The notes: generated by a model from the sequence alone, not told the origin. 11,993 nt of DNA from Strigomonas culicis (GCA_000482145.1 AUXH01000582.1:1-11993), one strand, 5' to 3'; counted from the stretch's first letter, positions 1 to 7,440 are shown. Program-made: numbers and translations.

Positions 1-1
1 C

Positions 2-160
2 GGGCGCGGCGGGCGCGGCCGCGACCGTGACCGTGAGGCACGCGGCGGCCGCCGCCGCAGTGGCGGGGGTCGCCGCGGCGGTGGCGACGGGGAGCGTGGC
101 CGGGGCGGGCGCGGCGGAGGGGGCCGCGGCGGGCGTGGCGGTCGTCGCCCGGCGCGATAA
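2..160 (+). CDS. C-terminal tail of an RGG-rich protein (5' truncated)
   Basis: The window opens inside a coding region. Frame 2 reads 52 residues and stops at TAA 158-160. The stretch is almost entirely Gly and Arg, with many RG and RGG units, a short RDRDRE patch near residues 7-12 and a final RRPAR. RGG tails like this bind RNA and are substrates of arginine methyltransferases; they occur in RNA helicases, Sm/LSm proteins, Gar1-type snoRNP proteins and other RNA-binding proteins. The catalytic or folded part lies outside the window, so the family cannot be named. Frame 1 stops within 30 bases, and frame 2 stays open despite the very high GC. The tail is probably real coding sequence and the protein is likely RNA-associated; anything more specific would be guesswork. 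Confidence 0.72.
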   Translation, partial: GRGGRGRDRDREARGGRRRSGGGRRGGGDGERGRGGRGGGGRGGRGGRRPAR

Positions 161-1190
161 GCGCGTAGGCCGATGTCTGGCGTGAACCCATGCACGGCGG
201 TGACCGCGCCAAGAAGGGACTCTATGCGTTACACCGGCGGCGCCTTTTTGGGTGGCTGTGATCAGCACACAAGGCACTCAGATCGTCTTCCATGGTATAG
301 ACAATCAAAATACGGTTAGAATACATTGAGTGTTTCTCACAAAAGATGGAGATTTATCTTTGTGTTTAAGAAGAACGATAAAACGACAACAGAAAAAAGA
401 TGTGAGGGAAGAAGAAGGAAAAAAAAACGACAACTATCGCTTCCTCATAGCATACAAATGTAAAAAAAAAAGCAAGGTATGTGGAGCATCAGTCTTCGTG
501 CACTTGTACACCTGTACTAGCTGTCCTAAGTGAAGTAGTAGAGACGAGATAGGGATCTCCTTTTAGTCTCTGATAGCAGCGACCGGAAGTGCTCAAAACG
601 GAAAACGGTGGCAAAAAAAAAAAAAACGACCGGCGGACATGGCATTCCTTTCAAGAGAGAGTTGAGTGATTTATTATACCCTTTCGTCGTCATCAATGTG
701 AACGTACACATTACTCTCTGTGCATGCAATGCACACATTCTTGAAAGCGAAGTAAAAAGAAAAAAGGAGAAGCCCAAAAAATGTTTCATAAAAAGAAGAG
801 CAAAATCATTTATTCCTTCTTTTTACTATTGCGTGTGGTACCGCTACAACAAGTCCCAAGGATTTCTTGATGTTTAGACCGGAACACAATAGTAATATGT
901 ATCATGAGCGAGCACATTTCCGGTAGCTAGTCGGATCAGAAATGCAACTTTTAAAAAGGAAATAAATACCAATGAAGCCCCTCGTATTATTTCTTGCATC
1001 CAATGAGCATCAGTTTTGTGAAAGCTCTTTATTCTATATACTCTTTCATTTGACTACCTTGTTCAATCAGAAAACAGAGTCCTCCAATTAGAATGGTTAT
1101 CACCTTTCTGGCGGGCTTATTGGGTTTCGCAAAAAAGAAAACCCTTCTTTTTCTCGTCCCCCTTCAATATGGACACAAATTCTCTTTTTC

Positions 1191-1255
1191 CACCTGTACT
1201 CTCTGCTTACTTCTTCCTTCTTCCTCACTGCTTTTTTTTTCTTTTTTGTTATTAG
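1191..1255 (+). promoter_or_regulatory. Predicted trans-splice acceptor for the 173-residue protein
   Basis: A pyrimidine-dominated tract of about 60 bases contains no AG until TTAG at 1252-1255, which is the classic trypanosomatid spliced-leader acceptor layout. Use of this AG would give a 60-base leader (1256-1315) without any upstream ATG before the start codon at 1316. Confidence 0.6.
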
Positions 1256-1271
1256 TATATATATATATATA

Positions 1272-1305
<34 letters not shown>
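1256..1305 (+). repeat. Compound (TA)8 / (TG)15 microsatellite in a 5' leader
   Basis: Eight TA units at 1256-1271, a short TTTC spacer (1272-1275) and fifteen TG units at 1276-1305. The repeat starts directly after the predicted splice acceptor and ends ten bases before the start codon, so it would make up about five sixths of the 5' UTR. Both runs are perfect, so length variation between alleles is likely. Confidence 0.9.
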
Positions 1306-1306
<1 letters not shown>

Positions 1307-1315
1307 CACTCCTTC

Positions 1316-1837
1316 ATGGTATTTGAGTTACTTGGGGTACAGGTGCATACGGGCGACCAGAAGCAGCCGGTGTCCTTGCAGTGTCCTCTGGCGGTTGAGA
1401 TGGACTTCCTGTTGCGTGATGAACCGAGCGCCGCGCCGCCGCCGCTGCACCTACAGGTGCACTACCTGGCGGACATCGCCTCTGCCAATCAGACGGTGAC
1501 CCTTCCGCCGCCGTGCACGTTGCAGCGGATGAACACGGACACAGCGGGTGGGGTGGCTGCGCCGGTGCAGTGCATTCCGGCGGAGGGCCTCCTGCCACTC
1601 GAGCTGTCCACGACCCATCGCTTGCGCTGGGAGCTGAGGGACCCGTCGGCGGCGCTGCTGCCCGCCGTGGAGGAGCGCTACTTGACGCAGGTGGGCGTAC
1701 TGCGGCTGCAGCTGTGCGTGTCGGCATGCGGCGAGGCCGCTGCGCGCGTGTGGGCCCAGGTGCAGTTTGTGAGCGAGACGAAGAAGGCAGGCAGCGGCAA
1801 GCTCTTCTGGTCCCTGTACTCCCCGTTGGACGTGTGA
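1316..1837 (+). CDS. Hypothetical protein, 173 residues, beta-rich
   Basis: I do not recognise this protein. It reads 173 residues from the first ATG after the predicted splice acceptor, with GC-rich third positions like its neighbours, which supports real coding. There is no signal peptide or membrane span. Alternating hydrophobic stretches (about residues 3-10, 18-32, 43-52, 58-63, 91-106 and 122-136) suggest a compact beta-sandwich rather than a coiled coil. A loop near residues 37-43 is Ala/Pro-rich. Five cysteines (23, 67, 86, 134, 138) are not arranged as an obvious zinc site. The C-terminus is aromatic (LFWSLYSPLDV). It stands alone between an RGG protein and a small membrane protein, and the context says nothing about its job. 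Confidence refers to its being a gene, not to a function. Confidence 0.8.
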   Translation: MVFELLGVQVHTGDQKQPVSLQCPLAVEMDFLLRDEPSAAPPPLHLQVHYLADIASANQTVTLPPPCTLQRMNTDTAGGVAAPVQCIPAEGLLPLELSTTHRLRWELRDPSAALLPAVEERYLTQVGVLRLQLCVSACGEAAARVWAQVQFVSETKKAGSGKLFWSLYSPLDV

Positions 1838-2270
1838 AGAATGTGTGCCGGTGTGGCGAAAAAAGAGCCTTCACAAGGAGGAGAGCGAGAGGATGCTTTC
1901 CGATCTGATACCGTTGTTCATCAACGGTGCCTCTATACGTATACTTGTACATTATCTATGTGTTGTTGATATCCTGGGAGCGGACCACTTGGCATGTACG
2001 GTGGCATAAGCTGCGGAATAAGACATAACCTAAATAGTGAAGACTAACAAAAGAAGTGTGGAGTGTAAACGTGAAGCGAGTCTAGCTAACATCATTCCAT
2101 CTCATCTGACGTCTACTGCCACTCACTTCTTTTTTCTTTCCCTTTTCCCCACTTACTCATTTGTCCCGCCTTCCTTCTCTCTCGCTCCCCCTTTCTCTCA
2201 TGCGCTTGTACTTTGCTCTTCCACAGGTTTAGTATTACATTATCCGCACCCTCCTTTTCGCTACTCGAAA
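1838..2270 (+). other. Spacer: 3' UTR of the 173-residue gene and leader of the small membrane protein
   Basis: These 433 bases contain no supported gene. The first two thirds are mixed-composition sequence, presumably 3' UTR. From about 2127 it becomes an almost pure pyrimidine tract leading to the splice acceptor of the next gene. Confidence 0.6.
2127..2226 (+). promoter_or_regulatory. Predicted trans-splice acceptor for the 62-residue protein
   Basis: About 100 bases are dominated by C and T with no AG until CACAG at 2222-2226. This is one of the strongest acceptor signals in the window. It leaves a 44-base leader (2227-2270) free of ATG before the start at 2271. A strong, dedicated acceptor is good independent evidence that the very short frame downstream is a real gene. 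Confidence 0.68.
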
Positions 2271-2459
2271 ATGTTCCTCGGTGGCTTTGTCCCCCGGCGC
2301 TTCAGCCAGTTCAACCGCGACCCCGCGTGGATGTTCTTCATCTTCTTCGTCGGCTTCTGGATCGGCGAGTACCCGGTCATGCAGATCAAGTACAACGCGC
2401 GCGACCTTGTTCTCGACCCCCACCGCTACGTGTGGTCGCACCACGACGACCATCACTAA
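2271..2459 (+). CDS. Small single-span membrane protein, 62 residues, probably mitochondrial
   Basis: The first ATG after a strong splice acceptor opens a 62-residue frame ending at TAA 2457-2459, with GC-rich codons like the larger genes. Residues 1-18 are Phe/Arg/Gly-rich without acidic residues until D17, resembling a mitochondrial presequence or matrix anchor. Residues 19-37 form one hydrophobic segment rich in aromatics with a GxxxG helix-packing motif (G28, G32) and E33-P35 at its edge. The remainder is polar and ends in an unusual His/Asp tail (HHDDHH, 57-62). Small proteins of this form are typical accessory subunits of respiratory complexes and ATP synthase, and GxxxG is known in the ATP synthase dimer subunits e and g. 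Assignment to complex I, IV or V is inference only; I cannot place it in a named family. Confidence 0.75.
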   Translation: MFLGGFVPRRFSQFNRDPAWMFFIFFVGFWIGEYPVMQIKYNARDLVLDPHRYVWSHHDDHH

Positions 2460-3234
2460 ACGGGCTCTTCCTCCACGTTTAATGGTCTGTTTATGCTTCA
2501 TATTTGTTTTCAGTGCGAAGATCTGTGAATACGCAGGAGGTGGAAACAGTGAGGTGTGTAGCGGTCGCTGTTTGTGGACGCACCTAGGCAAACGTAGGTA
2601 GTGTATTAAAAAGAATTAATAAGTGAATAATAAAAATTCAACTGCCTCGCAGCCATCTAGAGGAGTTGTGATGTATAATGCGCCGAGGTGCTTTCCTTTA
2701 TTGTTAACAGAAAGGAAAAGCAGAGAAGCTAGTGAATGCGACGCGCAGCAATGGCTTAACGAACATAATATTCATATTTGGGTTTAGTATTTTCTTTCCG
2801 TGGATTTTTTTCTTTTTTTGTAGTATGTTTAATTAATTACACACAATTAAAAAAAAAAAAAGGTAATCATGGTAATAGCTACGGAGATGGAGATGTGTCA
2901 TGCAACGTTCTTTGTTCTTCCTTGTGTTTATTGTCTTTTTCAAGTCACTGTGCCACTCCCCCACTCTCTCTTTTTTTTCTCCCGAAAATAACACAGAAAA
3001 AGAAATCAGAAGACCCGTATATATTACTCTTGTTTTTTTTTATTATTTGTTTTTAGTTCTCTTCTTTTCTTTTTTTATTCTTTGTTTTTTTGAATTTAGC
3101 CCCTTGACCATCGGTGTGCGCTTAATTATTTTTCTTCTTTTTCTCTTTCAAAACGTTATTCTCGATTTAAACATCCAGAATATTATTCACTCCATTGCTG
3201 AGAATAGTACCGTTCGCCTCGAACACAAGTGCAT
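2460..3234 (+). other. Spacer: 3' UTR of the small protein and 5' leader of eIF4E
   Basis: These 775 bases are AT-rich with an A12 run near 2849-2861 and long T-rich stretches from about 2795 onwards. Open frames here consist of Phe/Leu/Ser read from the T-rich tracts and are not credible proteins. A weaker pyrimidine tract at about 2926-2985 could be an alternative acceptor. No RNA gene was recognised. Confidence 0.6.
3057..3099 (+). promoter_or_regulatory. Predicted trans-splice acceptor for eIF4E
   Basis: A T-rich pyrimidine tract at 3057-3090 is followed by TTTAG, with AG at 3098-3099. The resulting leader of 135 bases (3100-3234) has no ATG. Alternatives are the AG at 3055-3056 before this tract, and AG 3177-3178 after a second T/C tract at about 3127-3150. 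Confidence 0.45.
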
Positions 3235-3807
3235 ATGGCGGAACAAACGGAGCTTCACCCACTGAATCGGTCGTGGACGCTGTGGTATGACAGCCCGTCC
3301 ACCTACAATGCGAGCAACTGGGAGCTGTCGCTCATTCCCATCATGACCGTGAAGACCGTCGAGGAGTTTTTCGCGATGCTGAAATTCCTCAAACCGATGC
3401 ACGCGCTGCGCACCTCCTCCCAGTACCACTTCTTCCAGGAGGGCGTCAAGCCCATGTGGGAGGACTCCGCGAATGCGAAGGGTGGGAAGATCATCATCAC
3501 GATTGAGTCCAGTAAGAACGAGAAGCTCGATGCCCACGGGGTCGAGAAGACGGAGCTCGATAGCACGTGGGAGACCACGATGCTCTCCGTCATCGGAGAG
3601 TGCCTCGAGAGCGACGATCTCGAGGCCGAGCCGCAGATTGTCGGTGCCGTGATGGCCAAGCGCAAATACCAGAACCGGTTAGCTATATGGGTGAAGGACG
3701 CCGGTGCGACCGAGGCGATTGAATCTATCAAAAACAAGCTAAAGCAGACGATTACCCTCCCCGAGGGAGTTACTGCGGTTTTCAGCAAGCACGGCGAGAA
3801 GTCGTGA
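3235..3807 (+). CDS. EIF4E1: Translation initiation factor eIF4E, trypanosomatid EIF4E1 type
   Basis: This 190-residue protein binds the mRNA 5' cap (the methylated cap-4 in trypanosomatids) and acts in cytoplasmic translation. The eIF4E fold is clear throughout: WTLWYDSP at 14-21, NWELSL at 28-33, TVEEFF at 41-46, QYHFFQEGVKPMWED at 63-77, GGK at 83-85, IGE at 120-122 and KRKYQNRLAIW at 142-152. The cap pocket is intact: W29 and W75 match the human stacking pair W56/W102, E76 matches E103, R143 lies in the phosphate-binding region and W152 matches W166. Human dorsal W73, which contacts eIF4G and 4E-BPs, is replaced by F46. The N-terminus before the first Trp is short (13 residues), and the 91-109 loop is longer than in human. 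Length and motifs fit EIF4E1 of the six kinetoplastid paralogues better than the longer E2, E3 or E4; the paralogue call is less certain than the family. The start is the first ATG; the in-frame GTG two codons earlier is not plausible. Confidence 0.93.
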   Translation: MAEQTELHPLNRSWTLWYDSPSTYNASNWELSLIPIMTVKTVEEFFAMLKFLKPMHALRTSSQYHFFQEGVKPMWEDSANAKGGKIIITIESSKNEKLDAHGVEKTELDSTWETTMLSVIGECLESDDLEAEPQIVGAVMAKRKYQNRLAIWVKDAGATEAIESIKNKLKQTITLPEGVTAVFSKHGEKS

Positions 3808-4020
3808 TCCGATTCAAAGGTATAAATATACATACTGATATACATCCCACTACTACTACTAATATCACTAGTAATTGTAATGATTGAGGAGGATCTCACA
3901 GGAGATACGTTTAGTAAGCAGAAATGAGTACTTTTTTTTTTTTCACGATTGCGTACCAAACAAAGAAGTAAAAACGAAAGAAGTAAAAAAAAAAGTTGAA
4001 TAAAAGAAAGACTTGAAACG

Positions 4021-4040
4021 ATAATAATAACAATAATAAT
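4021..4040 (+). repeat. Short (ATA)n-type repeat in the eIF4E 3' UTR
   Basis: An imperfect ATA/AAT trinucleotide run of about 20 bases is interrupted by one C. It lies inside the A-rich presumed 3' UTR. There is no sign that it is more than simple sequence. Confidence 0.75.
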
Positions 4041-4497
4041 ATGAATGAAGACGGAAAGAAAGAAATTAACTGTATACCGTAGTTTTATTAATATAATTGA
4101 TGAAATCAGTACATTGTTAAACAAAAATTAATAAAATACAAAAAGAAAACATGCAAAATATGTATTCACTTGTTTCTTCCTTCCCCTCCCTTTTCAATTC
4201 TTTTTGTTTTGTTTTGTGTTTTTTTCTTTTATTTTTGGGTCTTTCCGGCGCCTGTATGTAGATGTGAGCGTGTATCTACTGTTTCCTATAAAGAAAGAAA
4301 AATGTGTCACTCCATGCGTGCATAAACACCGAATTTATTAAAGTGAATGATTGAGTTGTTGAGCACACAAGTAAAAAATGAACAGCGAAGACAACAAAAA
4401 CTTACCACATGACTATCTAACTTGTCCTTAGGATTATCGACACTCTCTGTGCACCTAATAGTGCGTGTGTGGGTTAGTGTGGGTGATCCCAAATAAC

Positions 4498-4564
4498 TTC
4501 TATTCTATTTCATCTTCATGTTCTCTTTCCATTGTTTCTACCTTTTCCTTTTCACGTTTGTAAG
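4498..4564 (+). promoter_or_regulatory. Predicted trans-splice acceptor for the dynein intermediate chain
   Basis: A C/T-rich tract from 4498 has no AG until GTAAG at 4560-4564. Using it gives a 71-base leader (4565-4635) lacking ATG. Two later AGs exist at 4608-4609 and 4633-4634. The last follows its own small pyrimidine tract and ends one base before the start codon. Confidence 0.5.
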
Positions 4565-4635
4565 GTATTTTTTTTTGTGTGTATTTTTTGTTTTGTTTTG
4601 TTATTTGAGTGTTTTATCCTCTCTCTACAAACAGC

Positions 4636-7107
4636 ATGCCGTCCAGCATAGGCACCGAGGTGGAGCCGGCCGTTGGCAAGGAGAGCGAGAATCGACCTGA
4701 CTCTGTGGCGGCCACCGCGACGAGCAAGACTCAGGGCACTACCACCACGGTGAGCGGCGGTGCCCTCGTGACGGAGAATCTGCTGCAGCTCGCGGAGGCG
4801 ATACGCACCATTGTGCCGAAAGGCAACTGGCAGAGCCTCGGCAGTGAGAAGGAGATCGCACTCGAGAATGCGACCACCGTGCAGAAGCGGCCGCCGATTA
4901 AGGTGCAGTTCGAGGTGAAGCGCAACGTGCTGCTGAAGCACCACTCCGCCCTGATGGGGTTCGTGACCAAGGAGGCGAGCGAGGACTCGCGCGACCTACG
5001 CGGCAGCCACAACCCGCTCTACGAGGTGATGCGGCAGGAGGTCGATGTGGGTGTGCAGGCGGTGCGGCCGCGCACGGACACGCACTCGCAGACGTACTTT
5101 GCGAGGACGGCGACGATGGGCGTACAGGCGGAGCCGACCATCGTGGACGCCTGCATCCACCACCTGAACCTGCCCAAGAAGGAGGCGCCCGAGATGACCG
5201 CCTTTCTCAAGAAGGTGCTCCCGCGCACCCTGCACTGCCTCACGCAGAACGAGGAGGTCCCCATTTATACGGACGACTACGTGTTTAAGGAGGACGACGC
5301 GCTCGTCGGCGCCCACGACGACCTGGCGCTGGTGGAGAAGGGCAACTACACGCACGCGGTCACGAAGGACCGCCAGGTCACCTCCATCTCCTGGCGCAGC
5401 GCGCGGCGCAAGGACGATTACGTGTGCATCACGTCCATCGCGAAGCAGTCACTCGAGGAGCGCATCGACGCGAACCGGCTGTGCGAGGGCAGCCTCTCGC
5501 TCGTGTGGGAGCTGACGGACCCGATGCACCCGCGCTACATTCTGGAGGCGCCCGCGGAGGTGCAGGCCCTGCACTTCTGCCCGTCGCAGAGCCACATCGT
5601 CGCCGGCGCCTCCATGAGCGGCCAGGTGTTTCTCTGGGACCTGTCCAAGGCGCAGTCCGTGCCGGGGTTCGTGGCCGGCGGCGAGCAGGGCGCGAACGCG
5701 GCGGGCGAGGGCGTGAAGAACACGGTCGTCACGGGCGAGTTCAAGGAGGCCGGCGACGTGGTGCCGATGAGCGAGCACGTGGCCGGCATCACGCTCGAGA
5801 GCGACGGCGACGTGATGGTGCCGCGCCTGCAGCCCTTCCAGGTCTCGCGCGTCGAGGTGTCGCACCGCCGCGCGGTGCACGACCTGCAGTGGCTGCCGCC
5901 CAACGTCGAGTTCGGCTTCGACGGCCGCCAGTCGGTCGCGGAGGCCAGCCGCCAGTTCGCGACCATCAGTGACGACGGCACCATCCTCGTGTGGGACGTG
6001 CGGCCCGAGTACCAGCCGGCGGAGAAGCTGCGCAAGATCCGGCACCAGAGCAAGAGCAGCGGCGAGGACGTGCCGTGGGTGCCGCTGCTCAAGTACCTGC
6101 TCACCAAGCCGGACAACCTCACCGACCTGATGGGGTTCCGCTTCTTCGTAGATGGCCTCACGGTCGACAAGGAGACGCCGTCGTACCGCATCGCGGTCGG
6201 CACGACGGACGGCGAGTTCTCCGTCTGCAGCCTCGTGACGCGGATTGGCCAGAGCCGCAACATCGTGCCGGCCTACGGCACCACGAAGGACACGCGGTGC
6301 GTCCACACCGTCGTGCAGGCGCATGCGGGCTGCGTGTCGTGTGTGCAGCGGCACCCGACCATCAGCGACGTGTACTTGACCTGCGGTGACCGCACCTTCA
6401 AGGTGTGGCGCGAGGGGCTGACGACGCCGCTGTACACCTCGCCCTACTTCGAGGAGCCCGTGACCTGCGCGGCGTGGTCGCCGGTGCGGCCTGCCATCGT
6501 GTTCATCGGCACCTTCGACGGCAAGATCGAGGTGTGGGACCTGCTGGACCGCAACGTGGAGGCGCTGCTCGTGCACCACATGGTGCAGGACGCCATCACC
6601 TCCCTCACCTTCAAGCCCGCGCCGGTCCACCTGCCGCCGGGCTACAACCAGCACCTCGCCGTGGGCACGGCCCTCGGCTCCTTCCACTGGTACGTGCTGC
6701 CGTCCGTCCTCTCCAAGTCCTCCGCGGGCGAGAAGCGGCTCTTTCGGCGCATGCTGGAGCGGGAGGTGCGGCGCGCGCACTACTACGCGTGGCGCTGGCA
6801 CGAGCGGGAGGCGGAGTACGAGCGGTACGGCGCGAGCGCGCCCAAGATGCTGTCCCACGCCCTCGACGCGCTCAAGGATGCACAGAAGAAGCGCGACAAG
6901 CAGGACACGCGCGAGCGCACCAGCCTAGCCCACGCCTTCATCAGCGACGGGCAGCCCCCGGGGCATAAGGACCCGACGGAGTCCGCGGAGGAGGACCTGG
7001 AGCAGTACTACGAGCAGGACGACGACCGGGACACTAAGTTCTTAGACCTTGTGAAGAAGCTGAACCAACTAGAAGAGGAGCGGATGCGCAATGAGGTCTC
7101 TGTATAG
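4636..7107 (+). CDS. IC140: Axonemal inner-arm dynein I1/f intermediate chain IC140 (DNAI3/WDR63 family)
   Basis: This 823-residue protein is an intermediate chain of the two-headed inner dynein arm I1/f in the flagellar axoneme, where it holds heavy and light chains together and anchors the arm to doublet microtubules. Residues 1-185 are a low-complexity N-terminal region with two GVQA motifs (139-142, 162-165). Family blocks follow: FLKKVLPR at 190-197 with a downstream QNE and DDY, SLEERID at 272-278, and the LVWELTDPMHP block at 289-299. WD repeats run roughly 248-293, 305-336 (LWDL), 410-455 (VWDV), 515-533, 563-592 (VWRE), 606-637 (VWDL) and 652-690. The C-terminus (700-823) is charged and helical (REVRRAHYYAWRWHEREAEYER), with an acidic run at 783-799. 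The order of motifs matches DNAI3/WDR63 better than outer-arm DNAI1/DNAI2 or cytoplasmic chains. The start is the first ATG after the acceptor; an in-frame GTG at 4609 lies in the T-rich leader. Confidence 0.9.
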   Translation: MPSSIGTEVEPAVGKESENRPDSVAATATSKTQGTTTTVSGGALVTENLLQLAEAIRTIVPKGNWQSLGSEKEIALENATTVQKRPPIKVQFEVKRNVLLKHHSALMGFVTKEASEDSRDLRGSHNPLYEVMRQEVDVGVQAVRPRTDTHSQTYFARTATMGVQAEPTIVDACIHHLNLPKKEAPEMTAFLKKVLPRTLHCLTQNEEVPIYTDDYVFKEDDALVGAHDDLALVEKGNYTHAVTKDRQVTSISWRSARRKDDYVCITSIAKQSLEERIDANRLCEGSLSLVWELTDPMHPRYILEAPAEVQALHFCPSQSHIVAGASMSGQVFLWDLSKAQSVPGFVAGGEQGANAAGEGVKNTVVTGEFKEAGDVVPMSEHVAGITLESDGDVMVPRLQPFQVSRVEVSHRRAVHDLQWLPPNVEFGFDGRQSVAEASRQFATISDDGTILVWDVRPEYQPAEKLRKIRHQSKSSGEDVPWVPLLKYLLTKPDNLTDLMGFRFFVDGLTVDKETPSYRIAVGTTDGEFSVCSLVTRIGQSRNIVPAYGTTKDTRCVHTVVQAHAGCVSCVQRHPTISDVYLTCGDRTFKVWREGLTTPLYTSPYFEEPVTCAAWSPVRPAIVFIGTFDGKIEVWDLLDRNVEALLVHHMVQDAITSLTFKPAPVHLPPGYNQHLAVGTALGSFHWYVLPSVLSKSSAGEKRLFRRMLEREVRRAHYYAWRWHEREAEYERYGASAPKMLSHALDALKDAQKKRDKQDTRERTSLAHAFISDGQPPGHKDPTESAEEDLEQYYEQDDDRDTKFLDLVKKLNQLEEERMRNEVSV

Positions 7108-7160
7108 AAGCGTTAATTGGGCGCTTCCTATCGAAAGGTCTTCGGTCTTGTATCGGTCTG

Positions 7161-7172
7161 CCCCCCCCCCCC
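7161..7172 (+). repeat. Homopolymeric C12 tract followed by CT repeat
   Basis: Twelve consecutive C at 7161-7172 run into a short TCTCTCT stretch, about 55 bases after the IC140 stop codon. It sits in the presumed 3' UTR. Runs of this kind are prone to slippage and to sequencing or assembly errors. Confidence 0.9.
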
Positions 7173-7440
7173 TCTCTCTATTTTCATCTCGCCACTACTA
7201 CTATTACTTGTCCATGTAAATAGGTGATGCTGACAGCAGAGTCGATTAAAGATGAGCGAGTGAGGAGGAGAAAGAGGAGGATGGGGTGCGTGTGTCAGTG
7301 GAAACAAAAATGTAAAGCTATCCATATTTAGACTATTTATACATTAACACATATAAAAACAGTTTTCATCTGGTATCGAAAAGGGGAAAAAAACTTGTGA
7401 AGTCAAAGAAGAATATATGGATTAGATAAAGGTGACAATG

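Larger units (their letters stand above)
161..1315 (+). other. Spacer: 3' UTR of the RGG protein and 5' leader of the next gene
   Basis: These 1155 bases contain no convincing gene. They are AT-rich with A-runs (for example near 420-427 and 610-624). The only moderately long open frames have biased Lys/Phe-rich composition and lack the GC-rich third positions of the real genes. Most of the stretch is presumably 3' UTR of the upstream gene. The end holds the polypyrimidine tract, splice acceptor and microsatellite leader of the next gene, listed separately. Confidence 0.6.
3808..4635 (+). other. Spacer: eIF4E 3' UTR and IC140 5' leader
   Basis: These 828 bases hold no supported gene. The first half is A-rich with AAT repeats and a T11 run at about 3931-3941; the second half turns T-rich from about 4175 onwards. 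This is the expected 3' UTR to splice-acceptor gradient. No RNA gene was recognised. Confidence 0.6.

Noticed and set aside
608..877. 89-codon open frame in the first spacer
   Set aside because: It begins at GTG, starts with a Lys run from an A tract, and has AT-rich codons unlike every real gene here. No pyrimidine tract precedes it.
1513..1908. Overlapping + frame inside the 173-residue gene
   Set aside because: A Gly/Ala/Arg-rich shadow in a different frame of a GC-rich gene that runs past its stop; the main frame uses the first ATG after the acceptor.
2849..2861. A-runs in spacers as retroposon poly(A) tails
   Set aside because: No flanking target-site duplication or element body was seen; runs of A and T are general to these spacers.
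3229..3234. Start of eIF4E two codons earlier, at GTG
   Set aside because: Nuclear trypanosomatid genes start at ATG, and the first ATG of the message is 3235. The same argument removes the GTG start at 4609 and the TTG start at 7580.
2778..3265. Phe/Leu/Ser-rich open frames that could suggest small membrane proteins
   Set aside because: They are translations of T-rich tracts upstream of eIF4E and end inside or beside the splice-acceptor region; there is no GC-rich codon pattern.
5449..6858. 469-codon open frame on the minus strand opposite IC140
   Set aside because: It mirrors a GC-rich gene whose third positions avoid A/T, so stops are rare on the opposite strand. The protein is His/Arg/Val-biased with no motif, and the + strand frame carries clear WD-repeat and dynein motifs.
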